Of a stretch of 30,828 nt of DNA, positions 1-7,095 are shown in pieces; position 1 is the stretch's first letter; the number at the start of each line of letters is the position of its first letter. A program made the translations under genes and the position numbers. Origin of the DNA: a virus; the IMG/VR virus record IMGVR_UViG_3300024928_000046, positions 1 through 30,828 of that record. One strand, written 5' to 3'. The notes under the pieces were generated by a model that was not told the DNA's origin, did no database searches, and saw only the letters and a list, made by a program, of their open reading frames with translations.

Positions 1-405
1 TCATTGCGCCGCGGCCGCCAAAAATAACGCATCCAACTGGTCGGCCGACCAGCCCATTTCGTCCGCAACCTGCAAGACAAGCGCGTTGTCGCGCAGCAAT
101 ACTACTGCGTATTCCCACTCGATCTGGGCTGCTTGTGGCATAGTGGACACTGCATCGGATACCACGTTCAGCAACCCCGCCTGGAGCAATACCAACCGAG
201 CCTGTCGCATAGTGATCGATCCAGGAACTACCCCCGCCTGGAGTAATGCGACAGCATCTATAATGACCCACGCACCATCCCGCCAAAAACAACCTGAAAT
301 AGCTCGATCATATTCCGGTGGCGGAGTTCCCGCCCTGCCCATCCACGGTTGTGGGCTCTCTGTAATGATATGCTCGCCGGTATCCGGACTAAATAAATCG
401 TTCAT
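1..405 (-). CDS. XkdW-like phage tail-fibre-associated protein
   Basis: A 134-residue protein starting at the ATG at 405; a start 12 bases upstream is possible but would overlap the reverse transcriptase stop. The N-terminal half (MNDLFSPDTGEHI, then a PPPEYDRA and CFWRDGAWV segment) resembles short phage proteins encoded next to tail fibres. The C-terminal half has the pattern ITMRQARLVLLQAGLL ... IEWEYA ... DQLDALFLAAA, which I recognise from XkdW-type tail-associated proteins. The role is uncertain; fibre assembly or attachment is inferred from family context. It lies 1 base after the reverse transcriptase stop, as the last gene of the minus-strand block seen here. The stop codon is the first triplet of the window. 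Confidence 0.62.
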   Translation of the reverse strand: MNDLFSPDTGEHIITESPQPWMGRAGTPPPEYDRAISGCFWRDGAWVIIDAVALLQAGVVPGSITMRQARLVLLQAGLLNVVSDAVSTMPQAAQIEWEYAVVLLRDNALVLQVADEMGWSADQLDALFLAAAAQ

Positions 406-406
406 A

Positions 407-1369
407 CTAGACCCCAAGCCTGTTCAGAAGATTATATGAATTCGCCCAATTTGCGTGACCGCGCCATGATGCGATGAATTTGTTAAGCGCAGCATCGTTA
501 TTAGATGCGCGGTATTTTTTAATTTTTCGTTTAGCGGCAATTACTGATCTGCGACGGATTAGCTTATGCGTCGGCCAAATACGGTAACCCAGCCAATCCA
601 GCCCATGCGACACATGCCCGATACTCCACTTTGAAAACGTCAGACCCATGTTAGCCTCTGAAAACCACTTAAGCCCGAATTGCAATACCGCCAGCGCCTC
701 GGGGCTATGCGAAAAAATCACCGTGTCATCCATGTAGCGCAGCCAATGCTTAATATGGAGCGTATGAGTAAGATAGCGGTCAAGGATATGCCCATAAACA
801 TTAGCAAAAAGCTGACTGGTCAGATTTCCGATCGGTAGGCCGCAGCCAGCGGCGGGAAGAAATGCAGCAATAAGCGCCAATGTACTTTGGCAGCTTATCT
901 TTCTCCTGATCTCGCCATGCAAGACGGCGCGATCAATGTTGGCAAAATATTTTGAATAATCCAGCTTTAACCAGTGAGTAAGGCCCCGACGCATAATAGC
1001 TTGCGCCTCAATTACCGCAGCATGCGTCCCTTTTCCCGCTCTACATGCGTAATTGTTAGGCAAGAACGTCCGATCGAAAATAGGCTCTATCACATTACAT
1101 AAGGCATGCTGAGCCACTCGATCCGCAAAAGGCAACGCGGAAATCTCTCGGCGCTTAGGTTCATTAACAAAGAATATGTTTGGCGGTGACGGCCTGTAAC
1201 TACCAGTCCGTAGCGCATCTGAAAGCATACGGAGATTTGCCGCCAAGTGTTGCTTAAACTGCAAATGCCCGGCGCTATATCGCTTGCCTTTTGCCGCCTT
1301 TTGATAAGCTCGATACAGATTCGGCATACTGGCGATTTCCGCGATTAGATTTTTGTATTTTTTACCCAT
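407..1369 (-). CDS. DGR reverse transcriptase
   Basis: A 320-residue reverse transcriptase of the diversity-generating retroelement class. It would copy the template-repeat RNA into cDNA with errors at adenines. Seen in sequence: the catalytic aspartate motif LDYSKYF at about 136-142; IGNLTSQ at 180-186, the DGR-type version of the region where most retroelement RTs have QGxxxSP; and the YMDD catalytic motif at 212-215. There is no maturase, RNase H or integrase domain, as expected for DGR RTs of 300-400 residues. The open frame extends upstream to 1459, but I chose the ATG at 1369 because MGKKYKNLI is a typical start and the longer version runs into the region downstream of the template repeat. 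The order target, Avd, template, RT on one strand is canonical. Confidence 0.95.
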   Translation of the reverse strand: MGKKYKNLIAEIASMPNLYRAYQKAAKGKRYSAGHLQFKQHLAANLRMLSDALRTGSYRPSPPNIFFVNEPKRREISALPFADRVAQHALCNVIEPIFDRTFLPNNYACRAGKGTHAAVIEAQAIMRRGLTHWLKLDYSKYFANIDRAVLHGEIRRKISCQSTLALIAAFLPAAGCGLPIGNLTSQLFANVYGHILDRYLTHTLHIKHWLRYMDDTVIFSHSPEALAVLQFGLKWFSEANMGLTFSKWSIGHVSHGLDWLGYRIWPTHKLIRRRSVIAAKRKIKKYRASNNDAALNKFIASWRGHANWANSYNLLNRLGV

Positions 1370-1515
1370 AAGTTGCAAGTTCGTCTTTCGAAAGTTCCTA
1401 CTCGACGATCTCTTGACCTCGTAATGTATTTGCCGAAGCAGGATGATGAAGCTGACCACAAAACAGCGTGATCGGCGCCGGCGGCCTTAACCGGTCGGCG
1501 CGGAAGATAATCGTC

Positions 1516-1620
1516 GTCACTGGCAGCCCGCAAGCCGATGTTCCAGTTCGAGTTCCACGGATAGTTGTTCCAGTTGGAAGCGCGAGATCCAGAGTTCGAG
1601 CCGTTCGTACGCGTGCCGCT
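1516..1620 (-). repeat. DGR template repeat (TR), probably transcribed as template RNA
   Basis: A 105-base near-copy of the variable repeat at 2038-2142 (constant offset of 522). Read on the minus strand it holds eight AAC codons, the most mutable codon for adenine-directed change, in the frame that matches the target gene. Of 16 differences from the variable repeat, 15 are at template adenines (plus-strand T at 1539, 1541, 1542, 1548, 1554, 1565, 1566, 1568, 1569, 1575, 1588, 1595, 1604, 1614, 1620). The other is C1528 against G2050, in the GC-rich 3' end that would act as the IMH*/IMH pair. It starts 11 bases after the Avd stop and ends about 145 bases before the reverse transcriptase start. 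The 3' spacer probably belongs to the template RNA. Confidence 0.95.
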
Positions 1621-1630
1621 TTTATCTTAA

Positions 1631-2002
1631 TCATCCCTTTACTGCCTTGCTTTTTATCCATGCGCCAAGCATTTTCCCGGTTTCAGCGAGGTGAATCGAT
1701 GCCACCTCGTGCTGATGCCGGCTGATGAGCCGCCTGTTTTCGTTAGCAAGGAAACGCAGTAAAAATCTCAGGTGTGCCAATCCGGCATCGGCAAGATACA
1801 GCTTTGATATTTGCGCTGATTTTCCTGCCTGCTGTAAAAAGCTAACCTGATCAAACATTGCACCAATCAATCGATCCCGAATGACGTGGTGCGATCGGCG
1901 AATATTAAGCGCTATCGGATAGATATAATTTATAAACCCTTCAAACCGCTCAATAATCGCCAGTTGCCGTTGACTGGCAAATTCGTCGCTTAAAAAATCC
2001 AT
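1631..2002 (-). CDS. avd: DGR accessory variability determinant (Avd-like)
   Basis: A 123-residue, strongly helical, Arg/His-rich basic protein lying between the target gene and the template repeat, exactly where Avd sits in canonical DGRs. Avd proteins are four-helix bundles that form pentameric barrels, bind the reverse transcriptase and template RNA, and are required for mutagenic retrohoming. Long amphipathic helices without Cys or Trp-rich motifs (IIERFEGFINYIYPIALNI, LYLADAGLAHLRFLLRFLA) fit that fold. I prefer the ATG at 2002, preceded by GGAAG at a 6-base spacing. A TTG at 2023 overlapping the target stop (TTGA) would add seven residues but has no visible Shine-Dalgarno. Family assignment rests on size, helicity and position. 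Confidence 0.85.
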   Translation of the reverse strand: MDFLSDEFASQRQLAIIERFEGFINYIYPIALNIRRSHHVIRDRLIGAMFDQVSFLQQAGKSAQISKLYLADAGLAHLRFLLRFLANENRRLISRHQHEVASIHLAETGKMLGAWIKSKAVKG

Positions 2003-2019
2003 CACTCGCTTCCGCTCGC

Positions 2020-3084
2020 TCAATCAAGTTGCAAGTGGTCACTGGCAGCGCGCAAGCCGAAGGACCAGTCCGAGTACCACGGATAGAAGCCCCAGTAGGA
2101 AGCGCGAGAGCCAGAGCTCGAGCCGCTCGTACGCGCGCCGCCTAACAAGACTCTCGTATTGGTATTATGGTACATCTGTCCGCGCCCGCCATTGACACTC
2201 CCCCACGCAAATCCGGACGCCTGAGTGCCGGTGTCGCTACCCCATATCCAATGGTGGCCCGTCGCCTGCTCAATCCCGTATTTACTCGTGTAGCCAGGGT
2301 TTCGCTGCGTCAGCGGATATGTCGAAGCTGTCGCATCGATTGATTGATTTTCAGTCACTCCAAACGCCGCATCAACAAACTCGCTTTCTCGTAATAAGCG
2401 TTTCCCGGCCGCGCGAGCCAGCTCATTAGCCGCCCACCATGTCATGTTCGTATAATTTAACGTTCCGTTGCCGCCGAACGCGATAGGGATTTTGGGCAAA
2501 ACTGTACCTGACGCTATGTTTGTGCCGGATTTGCTAGTGCCATTTGCGGCTGTATCGGTCGAACATAGATATACATCCACCCATATGTCATTGACAAACG
2601 CCATACCCTTTGGCGACGGACATTTAGGTCTAAACCTTAAGTCCCATATTGAGTAGTGGTTGATGCCTGCAAGCTTGTCAACATCTGATTGAGTCCAAAT
2701 CATGCCGGGGCCGGTTGTTGCGAAGGAGCCACCCGCTACCGTTTCACCGGTCGCAACCAGTCCGTAGTGGAAGCCGCCGATCAAACGACTATTTGATGCT
2801 GAGTATCCAGCAGGGTAGGTAAACGAGGAGTCCGCTCTGATGCTGCCATCCGAGCAGGCATAGACTGCGTAATCGACGCCAGAGGTCAGCGTTGGCATAA
2901 GAACAGCGGTATCTATAGTGATAGATACCAGGGCACTGCCTACGGCGATCCAAGTATCTGCTTTTACATTCAACGCCCCGGCGCCGACCTTTTCAAAAAC
3001 AGGGCTAAATGAGTCAGCCTTATCAAACACCAGACGACTATTGGCCTGGCGACCGCTCGCGCTCGTCAATATAGTGATACCCAT
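2020..3084 (-). CDS. DGR target protein with C-terminal C-type-lectin (FGE-like) variable domain
   Basis: A 354-residue virion-associated protein, probably a receptor-binding or tropism determinant. Residues 1-120 form a beta-rich module that would attach it to the particle. Residues from about 145 to the end resemble the formylglycine-generating-enzyme-like C-type-lectin fold: WAANELARAAGKRL, WIWGSD, then GGARTSGSS and the Trp/Tyr-rich tail WGFYPWYSDWSFGLRAASD. Residues 315-349 are encoded by the variable repeat. All eight template Asn codons are changed here, to S, S, Y, G, F, Y, D and S; Ile to Phe, Thr to Ala and Ser to Gly also differ. The gene begins one base after the stop of the 115-residue gene upstream (TAG-G-ATG), so the two are probably cotranslated. 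Homology to Bordetella phage Mtd is at fold level only. Confidence 0.92.
   Translation of the reverse strand: MGITILTSASGRQANSRLVFDKADSFSPVFEKVGAGALNVKADTWIAVGSALVSITIDTAVLMPTLTSGVDYAVYACSDGSIRADSSFTYPAGYSASNSRLIGGFHYGLVATGETVAGGSFATTGPGMIWTQSDVDKLAGINHYSIWDLRFRPKCPSPKGMAFVNDIWVDVYLCSTDTAANGTSKSGTNIASGTVLPKIPIAFGGNGTLNYTNMTWWAANELARAAGKRLLRESEFVDAAFGVTENQSIDATASTYPLTQRNPGYTSKYGIEQATGHHWIWGSDTGTQASGFAWGSVNGGRGQMYHNTNTRVLLGGARTSGSSSGSRASYWGFYPWYSDWSFGLRAASDHLQLD
2038..2142 (-). repeat. DGR variable repeat (VR)
   Basis: The 3' end of the target gene, matching the template repeat at 1516-1620 except at 16 sites, 15 of them template adenines. The last ~45 template bases in coding direction differ at fewer sites, and the invariant GC-rich end (coding-strand GGCTTGCGCGCTGCCAGTGA) is the likely initiation-of-mutagenic-homing site. 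The single non-adenine difference falls here and is silent (Arg). Homology stops abruptly at both ends, so the repeat is precise. Confidence 0.94.
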
Positions 3085-3085
3085 C

Positions 3086-3433
3086 CTACGCCCCTAACGT
3101 TACAGTGACCGCCGCCGACGTACCGGAAATAGCCGTCAATTTGACATACATGTAAGGCCACTCGGCGCTAATGTAGTCGCCCGCGCTGTCAGTTGTCGTG
3201 CCGGACAGAGCCATCGTAAGCAGTAGCGCGCCGCCGCTAGAAAATGAATTGTTTGAGCCGTATACCTCAACTGTCGCCGTCACAACGCCGGTGCCGCTTA
3301 CGACTGACTGAATCGTGCGTCCTCCGGCACCGACAGCAACAAGCCCCCCTGTCTGCGGCGCATTTGCCGCGTCAAGCATCTTGACGACCGTTTTGCGCCG
3401 CTCGGCCTTAATGTCATAATCGGGATGTGTCAT
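3086..3433 (-). CDS. Small beta-rich phage structural protein, unknown
   Basis: 115 residues. The N-terminal 25 are charged (MTHPDYDIKAERRKTVVKML). The rest is Gly/Thr/Ser/Val-rich with alternating hydrophobics (VTATVEVYGSNN, YMYVKLTAISGTSAAVTVTLGA), which suggests a beta-sandwich. Proteins of this look are common as head-completion or decoration proteins beside phage head genes. It ends one base before the DGR target start and begins 8 bases after the gp36-like gene stop, so it is cotranscribed with both. No specific family recognised. It may be a partner or attachment base for the DGR target protein; this is inferred from adjacency alone. Confidence 0.7.
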   Translation of the reverse strand: MTHPDYDIKAERRKTVVKMLDAANAPQTGGLVAVGAGGRTIQSVVSGTGVVTATVEVYGSNNSFSSGGALLLTMALSGTTTDSAGDYISAEWPYMYVKLTAISGTSAAVTVTLGA

Positions 3434-3441
3434 GTTTGCTC

Positions 3442-3873
3442 CTAAAAATCTGCCAGTCTCTCACGGGTAAATACCCGGTCAGCGCTGGTTTTAGTAAATT
3501 CAACATCGCCCACACCACTTGCAGCAGTCGTAGCGGGACTACCTAAGTCAAGATCGACCAACCCTTTGACATAGTTATCGAGCTTTTTAATCTCCCGCTC
3601 GAATGCTTCTTTAACCGGTTCCGGCGCTACATCGACGTGCAGCAAAAAACGCGTGATGTTAGCGGCAATGCGTGTCAGATCGGTTGATGATGTTGCAAGA
3701 GGCACTGTCCAACCCTTAGCGCGTAAGCGTTGATTAATCTCGGCATCGGCGGCATCAATAGCCGCATCCAATACGGCGTCATCGACCACGCCGGCGTTTT
3801 GACGGTCGGTGAGCTGAATTAGCTCAGCGTCACCGAATGCCTTCTTTAAATCTGCATATGAGCAATAGGGCAT
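3442..3873 (-). CDS. Mu gp36-like head protein (DUF1320)
   Basis: 143 residues that match the DUF1320 family, named for Mu gp36. The start MPYCSYADLKKAFGDAELIQL is characteristic, followed by a helical DAAIDAADAEINQRLRAKG segment, VPLATSSTDLTRIAANITRF, and the acidic-to-basic region ending VFTRERLADF. In Mu-like phages this gene lies between the capsid and the tail genes, and its product is thought to act at the head-tail connector. Here it follows the gp35-like gene after an 87-base gap with two palindromes. The tail genes that normally follow are replaced by the 115-residue gene and the DGR. Confidence 0.85.
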   Translation of the reverse strand: MPYCSYADLKKAFGDAELIQLTDRQNAGVVDDAVLDAAIDAADAEINQRLRAKGWTVPLATSSTDLTRIAANITRFLLHVDVAPEPVKEAFEREIKKLDNYVKGLVDLDLGSPATTAASGVGDVEFTKTSADRVFTRERLADF

Positions 3874-3890
3874 TGTTTGATGTCCGGTTG

Positions 3891-3953
3891 CATAAGGTGC
3901 GCACTGCGCACCTTATGAAGAAAATATTTCGGACGGGACATCTTGCCCCGTCC
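3891..3953. repeat. Two palindromes between gp35-like and gp36-like genes
   Basis: 3891-3917 is a perfect 13-1-13 inverted repeat (CATAAGGTGCGCA, C, TGCGCACCTTATG). 3931-3953 is a GGACGGG/CCCGTCC inverted repeat with a 9-base loop. The second shares its GGACGGG...CCCGTCC core with the palindrome at 7710-7734, so both may belong to a dispersed REP-like family. Inside a head operon the first could act as an attenuator or processing site; no T-tract follows on the minus strand. Confidence 0.7.
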
Positions 3954-3960
3954 AGCGCAA

Positions 3961-4260
3961 TTATTTCTTTCTGGCTTTTGCTGTGGAATTGTCACCGGCA
4001 TCAAGTTCGTTACCGGTATCGGCTTTGTCACCTGCATCAGGTTCGTTACCGGTATCGACTTTGTCACCGGCATCAGGTTCGTTACCGCTATCGGTTTTAT
4101 CAACGCCTACCATACCCGCAACAATAACCCCGGCCGCTAGAAGCTGCTCAAGCTGCTGTTCGGTAAAATCTTCAGCATCCAACTCATCACCGGGCTCATA
4201 ATTAACGCCGTCATGGCATATATTATCCAGCGCCACCCAACCCGCTATTTGGGTGCTCAT
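3961..4260 (-). CDS. Mu gp35-like small protein with acidic repeat tail
   Basis: 99 residues. Residues 1-55 (WVALDNICHDGVNYEPGDEL, then DFTEQQLEQLLAAGVIVA) match the small domain found in Mu/FluMu gp35-like proteins, which is encoded directly after the major capsid gene. Residues 55-90 are an acidic repeat built from the unit D-T/A-G-[ND]-E/K-x-D-A-G-D-K, encoded by three tandem 36-base units at 3991-4098. The tail ends basic (KARKK). Its start overlaps the capsid stop as ATGA, so translation is coupled. Function is not established; a head-completion role is inferred from position. Confidence 0.75.
   Translation of the reverse strand: MSTQIAGWVALDNICHDGVNYEPGDELDAEDFTEQQLEQLLAAGVIVAGMVGVDKTDSGNEPDAGDKVDTGNEPDAGDKADTGNELDAGDNSTAKARKK
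3991..4098 (-). repeat. 3 x 36-bp tandem repeat, each two 18-bp halves
   Basis: Three consecutive 36-base units, each beginning GTCACCGGCATCA (plus strand) and each divisible into two related 18-base halves (GTCACCGGCATCAAGTTC and GTTACCGGTATCGGCTTT). All are multiples of three, so length change would keep the gp35-like frame and alter the acidic tail by 6 or 12 residues. Divergence between units is low (a few substitutions), pointing to recent slippage or recombination. Confidence 0.92.
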
Positions 4261-5228
4261 GACGCCACCGCATTATGGAAGTGATAGCCCGCCTCTTTAG
4301 CGATAATCAACTCGTCCAATTGCTCGACGACTTTAACGACTTGACCGCCCTTGACGCCTGTACCGGATTCCTGCCGCGTACTGGTTTGGCGATTGCCGAA
4401 TTCCGCAGTCAAGGCAAAAAACGGCTCAACGAAACCTTGCACAGACTGTACATTCCGTGAAACGCGCAAAAACGACGCATGATTACCCCACAATGGGACT
4501 TTACTGGCGGCTTGGCCTTTTTTAGCAGCATTGGCAAAGGTCTCGCCGACATGGATTTCATCCAGTTCCAGCAGATCGGCGACCGCTTGTTTGGTCAATA
4601 CGCCTTTAGCGGCCATTCCGCCTGCACCACTGGTACGGTTTAAGGCCATCGCCACCGCTTCAGGATGCATGCGTAAAAACCGCCACACACGCTTGTTAAA
4701 AACCGCCACATTGGGCCTGACGATCATGCTGTCCAGCACCTCCAAAATCTGCGTAATGGGCGTAGAATTAGTATGATCAGACCATTGGTCGGTGCCGCTT
4801 AACGTCGTCCGCAATCCCGCCTCATAGCTGTTTAAATCCTGATACAGATTGCTTACACGGCGCTCACGGCCAAGAGAGATCAAGATTGACAAGCCTGTTG
4901 TTGCGATGCTGAGCGGATCGAAGTTCGCACCGGCCGCCCGCGCAACATCAATATCTTTTTGCGGGATAAAATCCTCCAAGCCCCAGTCTTTTGTTCTCGC
5001 CGGTACATCATGTGCACCGAATTCCACCTGATTCGCTGCCGATTTACGGCCGATATGGGTATCAACCTCGGTAAACAGCACATCCGAATCCAGCTGCGTG
5101 TACATAAACAATTCGGCCGGAACGGGAACCCGAGGGCAAACCTGATCGGCAATCATCCCGGTGGGGGATGTGGCCAGCGCGATCTGACTAAGCCGCGGTT
5201 GTACTTCAAAGGGATAATTAGTAGCCAT
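4257..5228 (-). CDS. Major capsid protein
   Basis: 323 residues, the size of the HK97-fold capsid proteins of Mu-like phages that lack a delta domain. The N-terminus (YPFEVQPRLSQIALA, ADQVCPRVPVP) and the motif DWGLEDFIPQKDIDVARAAG, followed by a long helix around LISLGRERRVSNLYQDLNSY (spine-helix-like), are typical of this group. VFNKRVWRFLRMHPE and the C-terminal VVEQLDELIIAKEAGYHF also recur in phage capsid proteins of this group. It has the best ribosome site in the block: AAGGA six bases before the ATG, as expected for the most abundant virion protein. The decoration gene lies 9 bases upstream; the gp35-like start overlaps its stop. Confidence 0.88.
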   Translation of the reverse strand: MATNYPFEVQPRLSQIALATSPTGMIADQVCPRVPVPAELFMYTQLDSDVLFTEVDTHIGRKSAANQVEFGAHDVPARTKDWGLEDFIPQKDIDVARAAGANFDPLSIATTGLSILISLGRERRVSNLYQDLNSYEAGLRTTLSGTDQWSDHTNSTPITQILEVLDSMIVRPNVAVFNKRVWRFLRMHPEAVAMALNRTSGAGGMAAKGVLTKQAVADLLELDEIHVGETFANAAKKGQAASKVPLWGNHASFLRVSRNVQSVQGFVEPFFALTAEFGNRQTSTRQESGTGVKGGQVVKVVEQLDELIIAKEAGYHFHNAVAS

Positions 5229-5237
5229 GATATGTCC

Positions 5238-5609
5238 TTAACCTTGCATAACACTGGGTGCGATGCGCATCCAGATGACATCGTTTAAAACGCCGGATAC
5301 GGTTGCGTACCCAGCAATATGCGTATTAACACCCGCCGCCGGAGCCGCCGTAACCGCCAGCCCGTTAGCATCGGAAGTCAATTTGTCGCCGCGCGTCACC
5401 GTGCCGCCTAAACGCACCTCGACACAATCGTCAACAATAATGTCGGCACGATCGCCCAATACGCCGCCGATATTGCCATTACCGCCGATAATCAAATCAG
5501 TTGGGCCGGCGGCTGGAACAACAACCCCGTCCGCTGCTCCGAATTTAATCAGCTGATACGGATCAGTATCTGCCCCCAGTGCATAATTGATAGATTCGCC
5601 TTCTCTCAT
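5238..5609 (-). CDS. Capsid decoration/cement protein
   Basis: 123 residues, Gly/Val/Ala-rich and beta-strand dominated, with a central GGVLGDRADIIVDD-type segment and the motif VRLGGTVTRGDKLTSDANGLAV. That motif is typical of DUF2190-like capsid-stabilising proteins (hub for trimers on the shell). Its ATG overlaps the TGA of the protease/scaffold gene (ATGA), and it lies directly upstream of the capsid gene, the usual place. The role in stabilising the expanded head is inferred from family and position. Confidence 0.8.
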   Translation of the reverse strand: MREGESINYALGADTDPYQLIKFGAADGVVVPAAGPTDLIIGGNGNIGGVLGDRADIIVDDCVEVRLGGTVTRGDKLTSDANGLAVTAAPAAGVNTHIAGYATVSGVLNDVIWMRIAPSVMQG

Positions 5610-6631
5610 GACTTCACCTTGTCCACATTGGCAGTAACGGCATCGACCGCATCAGCCGTGCTGATATGGATGCCGAATTCAAGTTGCTTGGCTTGATAAG
5701 CGACGGCCCGTTGCGCAATCGCTTTATCGCTGACCGCCTGGGCTTGCTTGTCATGACCGGCAATCTCGCCGAATTCCACTTGTTTAGGCAGCTTGGCTAA
5801 AAACTCTTTCCGGAACCAGTCCAGTCCGTTGATTTTAGTTTTAGCGTCGCCCTCGCCGAACTCGATCACATCGGCCGGTTTTTCAGCGGCCATAAAAGCC
5901 ACCAAGCCGTCTTTATCGCGCGGCAATATCTTGCCTTCGGTGATCAGTGATTCTACAAAGGCGCTCGTGGCGCTCAATTTTGTAGCAAACTCGATTTGCG
6001 CAAGCTTGGCTTCGCGCTGGCCGAACTCGGCTTCTTTGGCCGTCAGCTGCTCTTGTTGTGCAGCAATGTCTTGCTGCTTTTTATCTAGTTCCGCCTGTTT
6101 AGCGGCGATTTCTTCGGGGGTCATAGTGGCTCCAGGGTTTGAGGGGGTAGCGGTATCGGCCTGCGCTGCGCTGCCGGTTGTTTCGGATTCGCCGAATTCG
6201 ATAATGATTGCATCGCCGCCATCTGCAAATTCCGGCGCAGCCAGCCCTTGTACGGCAGGCGGGTGCGCACCCAGAAAGCCCACATGACGCAGGTAATACA
6301 CGCCGGGGACGGGGTTGTTAGGACTATCGGGATGGTAAAAAGCGGCGGAGATTTTTGGGAACAACTTATCGTTGACCATTTGCCCGAAGGCCGGATAGAC
6401 ATCTTTGGGGATCGCCGACAAAATGCCGTCGGCAAACGCCAACGAGGCTACCCAGCCAAATGCGGGGCTATCGGTCTGGGGATGACCGACCACCAACGGC
6501 GCATCTTTCAGCGCTGGGTCATAGGCCGTTGCGGTCGCAACAACATCGGCTTCGGAAAACGTCAGCGCATCACCACTCATCGTAGTGTGCGTGCCGGGCT
6601 TAAAAATTTGGATGAGGTTATTTTTTTTCAT
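5606..6631 (-). CDS. I: Mu I-like head maturation protease/scaffold
   Basis: 341 residues from the ATG at 6631 (an ATG at 6652 would add seven). The N-terminal ~155 residues are the Mu-like protease domain: IQIFKPGTHTTMSGDALTFS, VVGHPQTDSPAFGWV, then YYLRHVGFLGAHPPAVQG. From about 170 a Lys/Glu/Gln-rich coiled coil (EEIAAKQAELDKKQQDIAAQ) and a helical C-terminus form the scaffold part. As in Mu I/Z, an in-frame ATG at 6124 preceded by TGGAG at 5 bases could give a separate scaffold of about 172 residues. The product would guide procapsid assembly and then degrade the scaffold. The motif EFGE/LEFG recurs along the scaffold half. The gene is inverted relative to F and G at 28059-29783. Confidence 0.88.
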   Translation of the reverse strand: MKKNNLIQIFKPGTHTTMSGDALTFSEADVVATATAYDPALKDAPLVVGHPQTDSPAFGWVASLAFADGILSAIPKDVYPAFGQMVNDKLFPKISAAFYHPDSPNNPVPGVYYLRHVGFLGAHPPAVQGLAAPEFADGGDAIIIEFGESETTGSAAQADTATPSNPGATMTPEEIAAKQAELDKKQQDIAAQQEQLTAKEAEFGQREAKLAQIEFATKLSATSAFVESLITEGKILPRDKDGLVAFMAAEKPADVIEFGEGDAKTKINGLDWFRKEFLAKLPKQVEFGEIAGHDKQAQAVSDKAIAQRAVAYQAKQLEFGIHISTADAVDAVTANVDKVKS

Positions 6632-6667
6632 GGCGCTCAGTGTAGCGGCCATGAATGAACGGGGGCA

Positions 6668-6740
6668 TCCGAAGTCGTTCGGAAGGGGATTTTAGCGGGG
6701 GACGTGTGACACTATAGCAAAATACAACCTGAGCAACCAA
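6668..6740 (-). promoter_or_regulatory. Possible promoter and leader hairpin for the minus-strand head operon
   Basis: On the minus strand TTGGTT (6740-6735) and TATAGT (6716-6711) are 18 bases apart, a fair sigma-70-like pair pointing towards the protease gene. Downstream in the leader, TCCGAA/TTCGGA forms a 6-bp stem with a 4-base loop at 6668-6683. The Mu rule would be activator-driven late transcription, so a sigma-70 promoter here would be a departure. Judged by eye only. Confidence 0.3.
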
Positions 6741-6873
6741 CGCAAATAAGGGTTCCGACCATTTATAAACGCGCAGACGGGGCGTTTAATCAATTAACGA
6801 TGCGATACAAGCGTTGAGGTTGATTTGCAGCTGTACGCGGTTTTACTTAGACCCAACCAACCCAGGAGACACC

Positions 6874-7095
6874 ATGACTATCCCATACGTTTCAGAACAA
6901 GTCGCTCATGAAAAAGCTCTGGCGCTGGCTGCCCAACTGGAGGGCTTAGCGATTAGCCAAGCGCTTTACATCCTCCAGGAACTCACCCCGCAGTTAATCA
7001 CCAATAGCCATCGTATTACCAAAGACGCCATTATCGCTGCTGGAGAGCAATTACTTTCTGGCGGCAATACGTGTCGGCGCATAACGCCCTGGTAA
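6874..7095 (+). CDS. Small protein, unknown
   Basis: 73 residues starting at the ATG at 6874, chosen for AGGAGA five bases upstream; the open frame reaches back to 6814 without a ribosome site. The protein is helical and Ala/Leu-rich (AHEKALALAAQLEGLAISQA), with no recognised domain. The last ~10 residues (NTCRRITPW) and the stop lie inside the candidate attC site at 7078-7165, so its C-terminus may have been altered by an insertion, or the gene may be the first cassette of the array. It shares the leader AGGAGACACCATGA with the gene at 7804. Confidence 0.6.
   Translation: MTIPYVSEQVAHEKALALAAQLEGLAISQALYILQELTPQLITNSHRITKDAIIAAGEQLLSGGNTCRRITPW

Noticed and set aside
407-1459. Retron or group II intron reverse transcriptase
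   Set aside because: The IGNLTSQ motif, the lack of a maturase domain, and the adjacent template, Avd and variable repeat point to a DGR.
1398-1661. An 87-residue minus-strand ORF crossing the template repeat
   Set aside because: It covers non-coding template DNA and lies in a frame other than that of the target; no protein-like composition.
3991-4098. Short regular repeats that could be taken for a CRISPR array
   Set aside because: The units are contiguous 36-bp tandem repeats in a reading frame, without spacers.
3846-4201. Plus-strand and alternative-frame ORFs across the 36-bp repeats
   Set aside because: They arise because the repeat length is a multiple of three, which keeps every frame open; the minus-strand gp35-like gene is coupled to the capsid gene and has the family N-terminus.
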